A DNA stretch of 64,000 bases from Astragalus membranaceus. Lineage: Eukaryota; Streptophyta; Magnoliopsida; Fabales; Fabaceae. The notes beneath the pieces were generated by a model. That model saw nothing but the letters and a program-made list of their open reading frames with translations, had not been told where the DNA came from and did not search any database. Positions 31,440-42,073 of this stretch are shown in pieces (position 1 is the stretch's first letter; each line of letters starts with the position of its first letter). The stretch lies in contig CM076849.1 of the NCBI GenBank assembly GCA_039519185.1, forward strand, positions 32,359,109 to 32,423,108, read 5' to 3'. The translations under genes and the position numbers were made by a program.

Positions 31440-33795
31440 TGTAACATCCCTAATTTTTAAAATAACATTTTAAGCGAATTTTATATAATCGCTAATCGAA
31501 GGAATTTATAATTCCCAATTCGGAAACGGACGAGTCGAGAAATTTTACGCCAAATAACTAACCGTAGAATTAGTGGGGGTCTTGGCCTAAAACCTAGAGT
31601 TAATGAACCAAGGGCATTATGGTCTTTTTCACAACCATAACACCCTCAGCCACACACCCTCACACTTAGTCATTTCTGAAAATCCAGAAGAAAGAAAGAA
31701 GTTGAGAAAAGAGGGAGAGAGGGCGCGAGTGGAGGAGGAAGAGGAGAAGGGAGAAGCCAGCCTTGTGAATGCATGTAAGTACTCATTCCACTCCATTTTC
31801 GATTTGCTTTCCAATGGTATAAGTTTCAGAGCCTGATTCCAACTCTTTCTCTCATCTCCATTGTTGACCTTGAAGCTCAAAATATCAATAATGATGGAGT
31901 GTTGAGCAGTCATTACCTTGCCTGTTCTGTACCAACGGTAATAAGGGAAGTGCTAGCCTTGCATTGCGATTTGGAGGAAGCTTGTGAGGATTTGGGTTGC
32001 TGCTTCAGTTGTTAAGAGAAGAGGGTTGCTGCTTTAACTTTTGTTGGTGCCTATCAGTGATCGTTCGTGACTCCTGTGATTCGGTTATCGCGTATTCCGT
32101 TGGAGCTCCATCACTTGATCATCTAACCTGTGAGTTCTACTCACGATTAGGGACATTTTGATATTCTGAACATATTTCGTTTTGGGTCTTATGCGAAAAG
32201 CTGAGTTTCGAAACATTTGATCGAGTCAAAAACCGTTTTCGTTAAAAACGTCGTTTTACGGTTTCTATCGAATTATATACATATTTGCGTTGTTCAGAAA
32301 TTGGAATATAGTCTGAAATGTCGTATGTTATATCTGTTTTGTTGGTTGGATTACGATCAGAATTCGATTTGGGCGAGAAACGGAAAAGTGAAATGAGAAT
32401 CGGATTGGAAATTGGAGACTGTTACAGGTCGCACGGACCGTGCGCCCCTGGGCACGGACCGTGTGCCCACTTCGCAAACTGGAAAAAGAATTAAAATGCA
32501 TCACGCACGGGTCGTGCACCCCTGGGCACGAACCGTGCGGTCCCTTTGCAAATTATTCTGAAATAGTGATGCACCACGCACGGGTCGTGCGCCCCTAGGG
32601 CACGGACCGTGCGTGAGGTTCTGTTACCGGGTTCCAAATTCTCGTTTCGTCGCTCCTTTCGATCCCAAATCACTTCTAATCTTCTTCCCAACCACTTTTA
32701 ACGAAATTACCCTAATAAAAATCAATGTTCTGGATATGTTCAAACATTATTTTGAAAAAGGGCTTTTGATGGTTTTAAGTTGTCGAAAAACCGAAACCTA
32801 GACCGCGAGTGTGATAACGTTTTCATAATGAACCGGATTATAAATCCAACACGACTATATGAGTATAACGCCAGGTGTCTAACTAAGAATTCATCAAAAC
32901 GGGTTATAAGTAAACAATAGGCATAGATTATCTAGATTCTCAAGAGACGGTCCAATGCGGACAAGATATATATATATATATATATATTATATCAAGTTGG
33001 CTAACGACCCAACGAAATAGCATACTAGGAAGGGAAGTCATGATCCCTCACCCTAGGCCCTGAAACGTTATGGCGTGGACTAACGTGGTTTATCAGGATT
33101 GTGGTTTGTTTGCACGGCCGATTTATGCTACAATAGGTGCACGATTCTCCGAGATTGTGGGTGTTTGCACGGTCGGGCTTCGTTTGGTAAGCTAGTAAGT
33201 ATGAATTAAGTTATGAGGCTTAATGATATATGTATAGCACATTAAATGCCGAGATTGTGCTTGTTTGCACGGTCGGTAATGGGCTAAGAATATATATGGG
33301 CAAGTGGTTTATAAATTTAACCACGTTGCAGCGGTTTTACAAATGAACCGAGTGGTAGTAAGGGGGCACGGTAGAGCTCACTGAGACAAGTTGTCTCACC
33401 CAATCATTGTTGATGTTTTTTTTCCAGATAAGCAGGGAAAGAGAAAGAGTATCCGGCACGGATAGGTGACCAGCTCGTGGAGATGTCAAGGACTTGCAGT
33501 CTTGATGTTTTCTTTTTGATCCCGTTTTGCTTGCCTCTGTTATGGTTATATGACTTGTAGTGTTTATGAGTTGTATAAACCGTTTTTATTTCTATTTATG
33601 ATATTGAACATCTAAGTTGTATTCCTTCGGATGTTGGAGACATTATGGAATTAAGACGGCTTAGTCCGAAGCATTATCTTTTAATTCGGAAAAAGTTTGT
33701 ACGTTCAATATCTAAGCAGGTTTTGTGTTCTCTGATTATTACTGTGAATTGTACATTACAGTATATCTACACGTTAGAAATACCGAGGTGTTACA
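31440..33795 (+). mobile_element. Solo LTR of a Tekay/Del-like Ty3 chromovirus
   Basis: It spans TGTAACATCCCTA to CCGAGGTGTTACA, flanked by TTTTA on both sides (31435-31439, 33796-33800). It shares the family marks GGGAAGTCATGA-CCCT and TGTCTCACCC with the other two plus-strand LTRs. At 32430-32615 it carries three pairs of palindromic GCACGG-CCGTGC motifs. No internal domain is left. Confidence 0.9.
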
Positions 33796-33800
33796 TTTTA

Positions 33801-34882
33801 AATACCTAACATCATTAAAAAAAAATTGGCTAATTGGAGTAAATTATAGTTTCAACACGAGTTATTAGTAGAACCTATATTAAAAACTAGGCGTTAAATT
33901 GTTTCAAAATATATGGCAAAATATCCCCATGTTTACTTATAACATCAGTTTTCACCAAAATCAGTGTTAAATCTCCAACTTTTATGTCATTCTTGTACTA
34001 GTTAAAAATATAAATGAAATGAAAAATTTGCAAATGTTTTTTAATTAGCATATTACCCTGCCAATGAAACTTATTCACCAATTTTTCACTTTATCTTTTA
34101 ATAATAATTAGCATATTACCCTGTCAATGAAAAGTTTAGCATATTAATCTTTTCGGTATATAGTAGACTCTCACATCCGAATATATTTTAAAATGAGCAG
34201 AGCGGAATGAAACAAAGTGAAACATATGTTTCATTTGGATACTTAATGATGTGTTTCCATTGTATTGTTCGGCCGATGAACAAAATTAAAGGAATGAAAT
34301 GTAACTTGATTATTCATTTTTTTTCTTATAAAAAATTATTCTGTTACTCTTATTTAAATGAAAAACAATTATGTAAAATTAAAATATATGTACTAGAGTA
34401 TAATATAATAAAATAAAAGGGAAAAAATAAGTAAATATTTATGATAATCAATAATTCTAAATCAATCATCTATTTTTTTGTCTTTTTAAGTTTATGTTTA
34501 AATATAAATTTAATTTGTAAAGATGACGGGGTCCAAAGCTATCTCAATCATTATTATTTTTTCTTGGATGTTTAACAAAAAATATCGCGGCCAATATTTT
34601 AGAGAAAGAAGTTCAGAAGTTGGACAAAGGAATAAGTTGAATATAAATACATTACTAATATGGTATACTCCAATAAACTAAGTTCAATCTCAACTGAAAC
34701 GAAGAAGAAGACATAGATAAATTGAAATTTGAGAATGTATTTAATTGTCCTCTTGGTCAGGGACAGGTGTACGGATAGAAGAAATGTGTACTTGTTATGT
34801 AAAATTTTAAAAAATAAAATGAATGATTGAGGGGAAGAAAAGTAAGAGGAGAAGGTAGTATATTGGAATAGATACCGTTTTA
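33801..34882. other. AT-rich intergenic DNA, no gene seen
   Basis: No frame with recognisable similarity and no defined repeat ends. Confidence 0.6.
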
Positions 34883-35060
34883 GATCCCCTCCTTTTGACC
34901 AAAAAAAAAATCCCCTCCTTTCACTCTCCCTAAATTTTTCTTCTTCCTCCGTATCTCTCTCTTACTTTCACTCTCTGTCATCATTAAAAAATTATAAATA
35001 AATGATGAGAGATAGAGAGGAAAGAGGGAGATGTAGGGAGAGCGTGGAAGGAGATGATCC
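34883..35060. mobile_element. Candidate foldback MITE
   Basis: The left arm (34911-34970, TCCCCTCCTTTCACTCTCCC) is the inverse of the right arm (35005-35060, GGGAGAGCGTGGAAGGAGA) along most of 55 bases, with a short loop that is itself partly palindromic. I could not settle the TSD, so superfamily is open. Confidence 0.45.
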
Positions 35061-35379
35061 AAGTCTGTCCAGATGGGATACTCTCACCACCTTGTTCAAT
35101 TACTTCAATCAAAATATTTTTTCCCATTTTTTTTGGTACATATTTTTTCCCATTTTTTTTTATTTTTTGGAGAAATATCTTTTCCCATTTTATGACACTA
35201 AAAAATATACTTTGTTGAAATAAGAAATGTTATCATTCATTTTAAAATAATTGAAATGTTGTCGTTCGACAACTTTATCTTATCTTTTCTTCTCTTTGAA
35301 GCAGATGCCGTACTTCAATATTTTTTTCCTGTCCAGACTTAGCCCACTTTTCTGTTTTTTTTTTCATTTCATATTCATA

Positions 35380-36370
35380 CTTTAAGTAGTGTATTTTGGG
35401 TACTTTAGGGTTCATAAAAATGTTTAAAAGTTTAAATACATGAAGTTCTTTCTTGAATAATCGGTTTTTGGAAAAAATTAATTTTATTATAACACACGTA
35501 AAGTGCGCGCTAAACAGTGTGTTTTGAGATACTTTAGAGTTCGTTAAAAATTTTAGATAATCAAATACGTGAAGTTCGTTCCTCAATAATCGATATGGTA
35601 AAAAATACATTTAATTTCGTTACAAAATACGTAAAGTGCAATGCTAAGCAATGTATTTTGGAGTACTATAGAGCTCAACAAAAAATTAACCGTTCAAATA
35701 TGCGAAGTTTGTTTCTCATTAACCAATATCGTGAAAAAAATTAATTTCGTGTCAAAATATGTCAAGTGCAACTCATTCTTAAATAGTATTTATTGAATAT
35801 ATAGAAGATGACAATCGTTCTTAAATCTAGTCTTACCAGCACACAGGAACAATAGAAATTATGTGGCTTCTATTTCATAATTTGTTTAAAAATCTAATCT
35901 TATCAATAAAGTCAGTGTCGTTCTTCGGCCAAAACTCACAAGCTTTTTTTTCCATCTTCGTTATTTTAAGCATTATGTTTTGGGGTACTTTAGGATTCAG
36001 AAAAAATTTTAACTATTCAGATACACGAAGTTCGTTCCTCAATAATCGGTTTGGTGAAAAAATAATTTTGTGACAAAATACGTAATGTATGACACTAGTA
36101 GTGTGTTTTGAGGTACTTTAGACTCCGGGAAAAAATTTATATGTTCAAATACGTGAAGTTTGCTCCTCAATAACCAGTTTGGTGAAAAAAAATTAATTTT
36201 TTAACAAAATACATAAAGTGTGATGCTAAGCAATGTGTTTTGGAGTACTATATAGAATTCAGAAAATAATTTTAACTGTTCAAATACATGAATGTCGTTC
36301 ATCAATAACCGATTTCATGAAATAAATTTAACTCCGTGTAAAAATATGTAAAGTACAACTCACCACTTTA
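35380..36370. repeat. Degenerate satellite-like array, about 130-bp monomers in a 585-bp higher-order unit
   Basis: The anchor GAAGTTCGTTCCTCAATAA or close variants occurs at about 35441, 35570, 35703, 36027, 36154 and 36288. Spacing is 129 and 133 bp, then 127 and 134 bp, and each unit in the first set has its partner 584-586 bp away. Shared monomer blocks are TTTTGG-GTACTTTAG, GTTCAAATAC and ACAAAATACGTAAAGTG. The linker between sets (TAGAAGATGACAA to CACACA-GAACAATA) recurs after the second set and again near 38690. Confidence 0.8.
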
Positions 36371-37089
36371 AAAAATTATTTATTTTTATACTTATTTTCC
36401 TTATATTTACATTTCCTCTTATATTTATTATTTGCGAGTATTTGCACCCCCTTTTTAATGACCCTAATTTTGGTCATTTTGCACCAACACGTATTAGAAG
36501 CATACTTAAATATATTTTTATTTTAGGCTCGCTTTTAGTATTTGAATGTATAGTATTTAATCAATATGTAGAAGATGACAAACATTTTTAAATCCAGTCT
36601 TACCAGCACACATGAACAATAAAAATTTTGTGGCAAAAAAATCATTGTGGGCCAAAAAAAAAATTATATACCAAAAAAATACCCATTGTGAGTTATATAT
36701 CAAAGTAGGACAAAATTTTTTTAGTACAGAAGTCGCCCCCTGCAGCAGCGACTTCAGTACTGTGTTTTGCAATTTTTTTTTAAAATTCAGTTCAGAAGTC
36801 GCCCCCCGGGTGACTTCTGAACTATGTTTTTTTATTTTTTTTTGTTTTATTATATATTAAAATATAAATACCTAAATAAACTATAAATAAATTTATAAAA
36901 ATGATTATACCTATTTATAATTTAATTACGTTAATATTTACGAAAAAAAATTAAGAGATTAAAAATTGGAACATAATATAATATAGAAAAAAGACTGAAA
37001 TAAACAACAAAATTTGGAGAAATACAAGAATAGAAAATAAAAAACGAAACGAGAGGAAAACATGATTGAAACTAATTCCACCAAACATT

Positions 37090-37914
37090 TTACGCTGGAG
37101 GGAAAACCCGACGGATGATCTCATCGGCGGAAATTTTGGTTTCGACGCACAATTCGATAGGACTCCGAGTATGAGGTTGAAACATCTCATGGTCCCGAAA
37201 CATCTCTCGAACGTCGTCATCGCTCTTGATAGTCATTACGCCCCACCGAATATGATTACGTTCGCCGATCCGGGGGAAGCGATAAACGATGCGAGTGATT
37301 GTTTGCTCCTCACCCTCCAGCTGCGCCTTTTCCGTTAGTTTTTCATTTAGTTCGGCGAAGGTGATGTTGTTCTTAAGCCTGGAATAAATGGTGTTTGGAC
37401 CACTAAAATACACATCATCTTCTTCCCTGTACATAACATGGGCCTGACAGTGAAGTGTACAGTAGTGGTTGATGACTCTTTCCGGTATGATTTGTTGTGG
37501 TGGGGGTGGTCGCAGAAGATGAATGATTTCTTCCAGAGTGCGTATTGTGTCCACGTACAGCTCCAAGATACTACGTCCCATTGGAATGTTAGCATGAGCT
37601 TCCATCATTGCGCGAACGTCCTCGTCGCTTCGGATCTCCATGACAGAATACCCGTATGTCTCGTCATCTCCACAATTGTACTTTCTGTAACGGATATGCT
37701 CCACGTCTTTACGCCACCCTCCCTCTGGTCGTATCTTCCTCTCAACCTTCTCCTTGAGTTGGGCGAATGTGATGTCCTTATTCATCCTACAGAATATATG
37801 ATTAGGACAACGAAAGACAACACCATGTTCATCGGTGGTTGCAGTTCCACTGTGATGAAGGGCGGTTAAGAATTTGTCATTTAAGTACTGGGTTGGGCAC
37901 AGCTGCCATTCCAT
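37090..37914 (-). CDS. Two-domain PB1-like protein (274 aa), MULE cargo
   Basis: Complete intronless frame. Two tandem copies of the domain also found at 14858-15280 are visible. Domain 1 (about residues 20-130) has ITFAQLKEKVERKIRPEG, then RSDEDVRAMMEAH and LELYVDTIRTLEEI. Domain 2 (about 145-272) has DDVYFSG, ITFAELNEKLTEKAQLEGEE, KSDDDVREMF and IELCVETKISADEI. A Pro-rich linker (PPPPQQ) joins them. The pattern resembles PB1-like N-terminal regions of plant MuDR transposases, but no catalytic core follows. A TATA box lies about 110 bp upstream. Function unknown; a protein-interaction role is inference only. Confidence 0.75.
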   Translation of the reverse strand: MEWQLCPTQYLNDKFLTALHHSGTATTDEHGVVFRCPNHIFCRMNKDITFAQLKEKVERKIRPEGGWRKDVEHIRYRKYNCGDDETYGYSVMEIRSDEDVRAMMEAHANIPMGRSILELYVDTIRTLEEIIHLLRPPPPQQIIPERVINHYCTLHCQAHVMYREEDDVYFSGPNTIYSRLKNNITFAELNEKLTEKAQLEGEEQTITRIVYRFPRIGERNHIRWGVMTIKSDDDVREMFRDHEMFQPHTRSPIELCVETKISADEIIRRVFPPA

Positions 37915-38024
37915 TTCAGCGGGTTGGGCGACGGTGTTTGGGAAGAACCAGAGAAGAGAAGATGAATCAGAAATATAGGTTAAGGGTAAACTGTTGGTGT
38001 GAATTTGAGTGTAATGTGAGAATG

Positions 38025-38032
38025 TATTTATA
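38025..38032 (-). promoter_or_regulatory. TATA box of the two-domain PB1-like gene
   Basis: TATAAATA on the minus strand, about 110 bp upstream of the ATG at 37914 and inside the MULE, so the element carries its own promoter. Confidence 0.6.
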
Positions 38033-38309
38033 ATAGAGGTGATCGTATGTAAGCCGTTGATTTTATCATTTTAATATATAATAAAACAAAAAAAATAAAA
38101 AAAACACAGTTCAGAAGTCCCCCTGGGGGGCGACTTCTGAACTAAATTTTAAAAAAAAATTGCAAAACACAGTACTGGAGTCGCTGCTGCAGGGGGTGAC
38201 TTCTGTACTAAAAAAAAATTTGCCCTACTTTGGTATATAACTTACAATGTGTATTATTTTGGTATATAATTTTTTTTTACCCCACAAAGGTTTTTTTGCC
38301 AAATTTTGT

Positions 38310-38905
38310 GGCTTCTCTTTCACAATTTGTTTAAAAATCTAATTGTCGCTGATTGTGGCTTCTCTTTCACAATTTGTTTAAAAATCTAATTGTCGCTAAC
38401 CCATGCAACTCACCCTTTTACTAATTTCACCATTTAAAAAATTCAATTTCTTTTTATACTTCTTCTCTTTATATTTTTTAGAATCATATTTTTCTATAAC
38501 CTTTAAAACGTTAATTTATTATTATAAATTATTTTTTCTTTAATGAGTACTCGCGCCGACCCCCTCTTTTAATGACCCATATTTTGGTCATTTCGCACTA
38601 ACAAGGATTAGAAGCACTCTTATTTGACATTTATATTTTTATTTTAGTCTCACTTTTTAGTATTTGATTGTAAATAATATTTATTGAATATATAGAAAAT
38701 GACAAACATTGGTTTCTTTTAGGACCATTGCTGGCTACCTGGAGTATCTAACACTTTTAGCAAAAGACTAATCTCGATAATCTTCTTATTTAATTTATTG
38801 TTTTAATTTAATTTTTGTTCATGGTTATTAAACTATATGTTTTACACGAACCAAATTTAGCCAATCCTGTATGTCAAAAAAATAAAAATATTTACCTTAC
38901 CCCGT
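38310..38905. other. Continuation of the satellite-like region, no gene
   Basis: Contains a tandem pair GTGGCTTCTCTTTCACAATT (38309 and about 38355). It also has a second copy of the linker seen at 36380-36600 (AATGACCC-ATTTTGGTCATTT, GATTAGAAGCA). Confidence 0.6.
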
Positions 38906-40055
38906 GTATTTGTTGATTTTTCTAACCATTTATTTGATTTTATCTCTGCAGGTGCTGTATGAAACACAATCAGGGGTGTAGGCAACAATTTACCCAGTTT
39001 CCAGGCCCAGCCCACTTTATACTCACAGGTGTTTCAAACAAAAACTGAGATGGGTTTTGCGCGTCCGGACCCGGTGGAAACGGGTCAGCACGCGGATCCT
39101 CTTTGACCCGGCGTATAAAAAGGCTAACCCTAGCCAATCTTCTCAGAATTTCAAGAACTGTTCCTCTTTCTTCTTGCTCTGATTCTGATCTCCTTCTCTG
39201 CAAAGCCGTGCCTGGTTCCCTTCTTCTGATCTCCACCAACTGAAGCTCTACTGGCTTCAGTTCTTCACAAAAGAATGATGGTGTGATGCTGTTTAATAGA
39301 ACCTTGCTGCTGGTTGTGCGATTTAGAGGTTTTTCCAGAAAACCTAAATCGCATAAGAGGTTCGTTTGGTGATCTCTTCACTGGGTTATGGACCGGACCT
39401 GCTCCTTACGGTAAATCTCTTATTTGATCTCTGAATCTTTGCTTTCTTGGTTGATACAACGAAACCCTAGTTTTGATTCTCACTGTTTTCCTTCTTTATG
39501 ATCTTGAAGACAGATCAGCAACAGTAATAACACAGCTTCATACACACAATGAACTGCGAAGGTATACTGATTCTCTTTACCTTCTCCTTTCTGTGTTTGT
39601 TTGATTTCCTTTCTTGAAACCCTAGCTTGTGTTCTGACTGATTATTCACTCCTTACAAATAAGATGATGAAATACTGAACAAAGAGCGCTAAGTAAAGAG
39701 TTCAGATCTGCGAAACACTTCACAGAGGTATAAAATCCTTCCTCTCTCTCTCTGTTTGTTGTATTTTTCTTTCTTATCTTTACCGTACAAACCCTTACTC
39801 AGTTTGTTTGTTCCCTGTGAGGTACCCTTACCAACACTCATGAACAAGGATGAAGACTCAAGAAAGAAGACACTACTAGGCAGACTAGAAGAGAAATGAA
39901 TATAAAATGTAAACTCAAATTTTTATTCACTCTATTAGAATCTGTACATTTCTGCTGCTATTACAAATGTATTTATAGGTGATATTTTAGAGTTTGTTGT
40001 AGATAACAAACTCAGTTTGTTAAACTGTTAACAACCTGAACAATTAGTTAGGAAC

Positions 40056-40431
40056 TGATCGTACCTGATCAATACGATGGGTTGTTGTTGATGATGTTGC
40101 TCGGTCGCTGGGATGAGGGACCGAGTTCTGAGCCGCACGCGGGTGGTACCTGCAAAGGCACTCCAACGCTCAAGTCAGAGGTGCTTCAACGGGCAGGGTC
40201 ACAAGGTGAGTAAAAAGTACCTGATTATGGAGCTCTGCCATGTATTTATCGTGATAGGGGCGCCCTGGCCGTTGGCGCGTCTTGCGGAGCACGCCTTGCG
40301 TGGGCCGAGTTGGGCCGGCCTTGGTCGAATGGGCCGCTGGCCCATGTTGCACCTGGTTGCTGTGCGCAGCACCCCCTTGCTGTAGGTTGCGCTGGACTGT
40401 CTCGTTGGGCCTATTGGGCCACTCCAGAACA
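40056..40431 (-). repeat. 3' LTR of gag-only element 1
   Basis: TGATCGTACCTG to CTCCAGAACA; appears identical to the LTR at 43932-44307. Confidence 0.95.
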
Positions 40432-40446
40432 GTTGCCCCCCAAGCC
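40432..40446 (-). promoter_or_regulatory. Polypurine tract of gag-only element 1
   Basis: On the minus strand GGCTTGGGGGGCAAC directly precedes the 3' LTR. The other gag-only element has the near-identical CTTGGGGGCAAC at the same place (49517-49528). Confidence 0.75.
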
Positions 40447-41089
40447 TAGGTCGCTTAAGAGCGGGCTGAGGCTTGAATCGTTGCCCCCCTGCATTCGAGT
40501 TGTGGAAGGGTGACTGACGGTCGCTGCCGCCTATTAATCGTTGAGTTTGGCGTCGGTCGCTGCCGACCTCTGTTGTTTGAGATGATGTGACGTTTTGGAC
40601 GATGGGAAGGTGGTCGCTGCCACCCGTGTGGTCGCACGGGACCGGCCGGTGTTCTGGGGTCGATGCCCCTCGTTAGGTCGCGCGGGACCGGTGTGGCAGA
40701 GGTCGCTCTGGATTCTGCTTTAGCGGGTGTGAAATCGGTCATGCAAGAGAAGGATAGGCTCGCTGGCAGGAAAAGCTTCTTGTCCAGGTCGGCTCGCTTA
40801 AGACCGACCTGGGGCTTGAATCGTTTTAACCGGTCGGGTCTCGGCCCTGTCCCTTGGGCAGTTTACCAAGTATCGACTCAGATCGAACTCGCCCTTGGGG
40901 GTGCGACTATTCTTAGGTCGCTTCGATTGTGCTTAAGTTCGCTTAAGCGTTTTGACTGGTCGCCTGGGGCTCTCGACCTGCAGGGAGCAGCCTAGCACGG
41001 CCTATTTGAGGAATGTGGTCGCTGCCCCTCATGTTGGAATGTGGTCGCTGCCACTTATGATGGGACGTGGTCGCGGCCACTCACTTTGC

Positions 41090-41745
41090 TTGGGCCATTA
41101 GATGGCGCTCGCTTTGGGCCATTCGATGGCACTCTTAGTAGGCCGCTCAGGACCTTGGGGCCATTCGATGACACTCGTTGTAGGTCGCTCGGGATCCTAC
41201 GCTCGATTTTATCAACACGGTGATCTATTTTGGGCCAACTCGGTGGCACTTGCTTGTGTCAATGCGGTGACACCCGACGTAGGTCGCTCGGCGGCCTACG
41301 TTTGATTGTGGGTCATTCTGACCCTTGGGCCACTTCGATGGCGCTCGATGTAGGTCGCTCGGCGACCTATGCTTTGTGGGTTATTCAAACCCTTGGGCCA
41401 CTTCGATGGCGCTTGATTGTGCCAACTCGGTGACACTCGATGTAGGTCGCTCGGCAGCCTACGTTTGATTGTGGGTCATTCTGACCCTTGGGCCACTTCG
41501 ATGGCGCTCGATGTAGGTCGCTCGGCGACCTATGCTTTGTGGGTTATTCAAACCCTTGGGCCATTCGATGGCGCTTGATTGTGCCAACTCGGTGACACTC
41601 GATGTAGGTCGCTCGGCGGCCTACGTTTGATTGTGGGTCATTCTGACCCTTGGGCCACTTCGATGGCGCTCGATGTAGGTCGCTCGGCGGCCTACGTTTG
41701 ATTGTGGGTCATTCTGACCCTTGGGCCACTCGATGACACTCTTTG
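41090..41745. repeat. Tandem repeats in the 3' region of gag-only element 1
   Basis: The word GTAGGTCGCTCGG occurs about seven times at intervals of roughly 70-100 bp. Two unit types alternate: one with CCTACGTTTGATTGTGGGTC and one with CCTATGCTTTGTGGGTTATT. Each continues CCCTTGGGCCACTTCGATGG. Non-coding, GC-rich. Confidence 0.92.
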
Positions 41746-42073
41746 TTGACTCTTGAGAGTCTCGCGGGATCGACCTGTAGGAAGCGACCAATCGCAGCCT
41801 ATTCGAGGCTTAATGCATCTTTCCGGCCTGCGAACGGTCGGTGGATTGGGTGCCCGGTTTCGACCGTGGTGAACCCGTTGTGTACTTTTGATTCGAAAGT
41901 TTAATTTTAGTTCCTGTTCGATCGCTCGCTACTTTACTGAGTGTTCGGGCATGCACTCGTACATGTTAACTAAAACACACACTTTCAAAAGGTCGAGCCT
42001 CGGTAAAAATAGTGCTCGCCTGCCCTTTATTGATCGATCGAGTATCAGTACCAGTTTGTAGGGTCGTTTGAAT

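Larger units (their letters stand above)
36632..38300. mobile_element. Mutator-like element (MULE) with long TIRs and a cargo gene
   Basis: Terminal inverted repeats of about 200 bp begin GGCAAAAAAA at both ends and include the GAAGTCGCCCCCTGCAGCAG-type block. A perfect 9-bp duplication, AAATTTTGT, flanks the element (36623-36631, 38301-38309), diagnostic for MULEs. The only gene is the two-domain PB1-like ORF on the minus strand; no transposase is present. It interrupted the satellite-like region around 35380-38720. Confidence 0.93.

Noticed and set aside
38970..39239. 89-residue minus-strand frame, nearly repeated at 46961-47230
   Set aside because: It lies in both copia LTRs upstream of gag; more likely leader sequence than a gene.
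40113..40385. 90-residue frame repeated exactly at 43989-44261
   Set aside because: Both lie in the LTRs of gag-only element 1, antisense to its transcript; the repetition only reflects identical LTRs.
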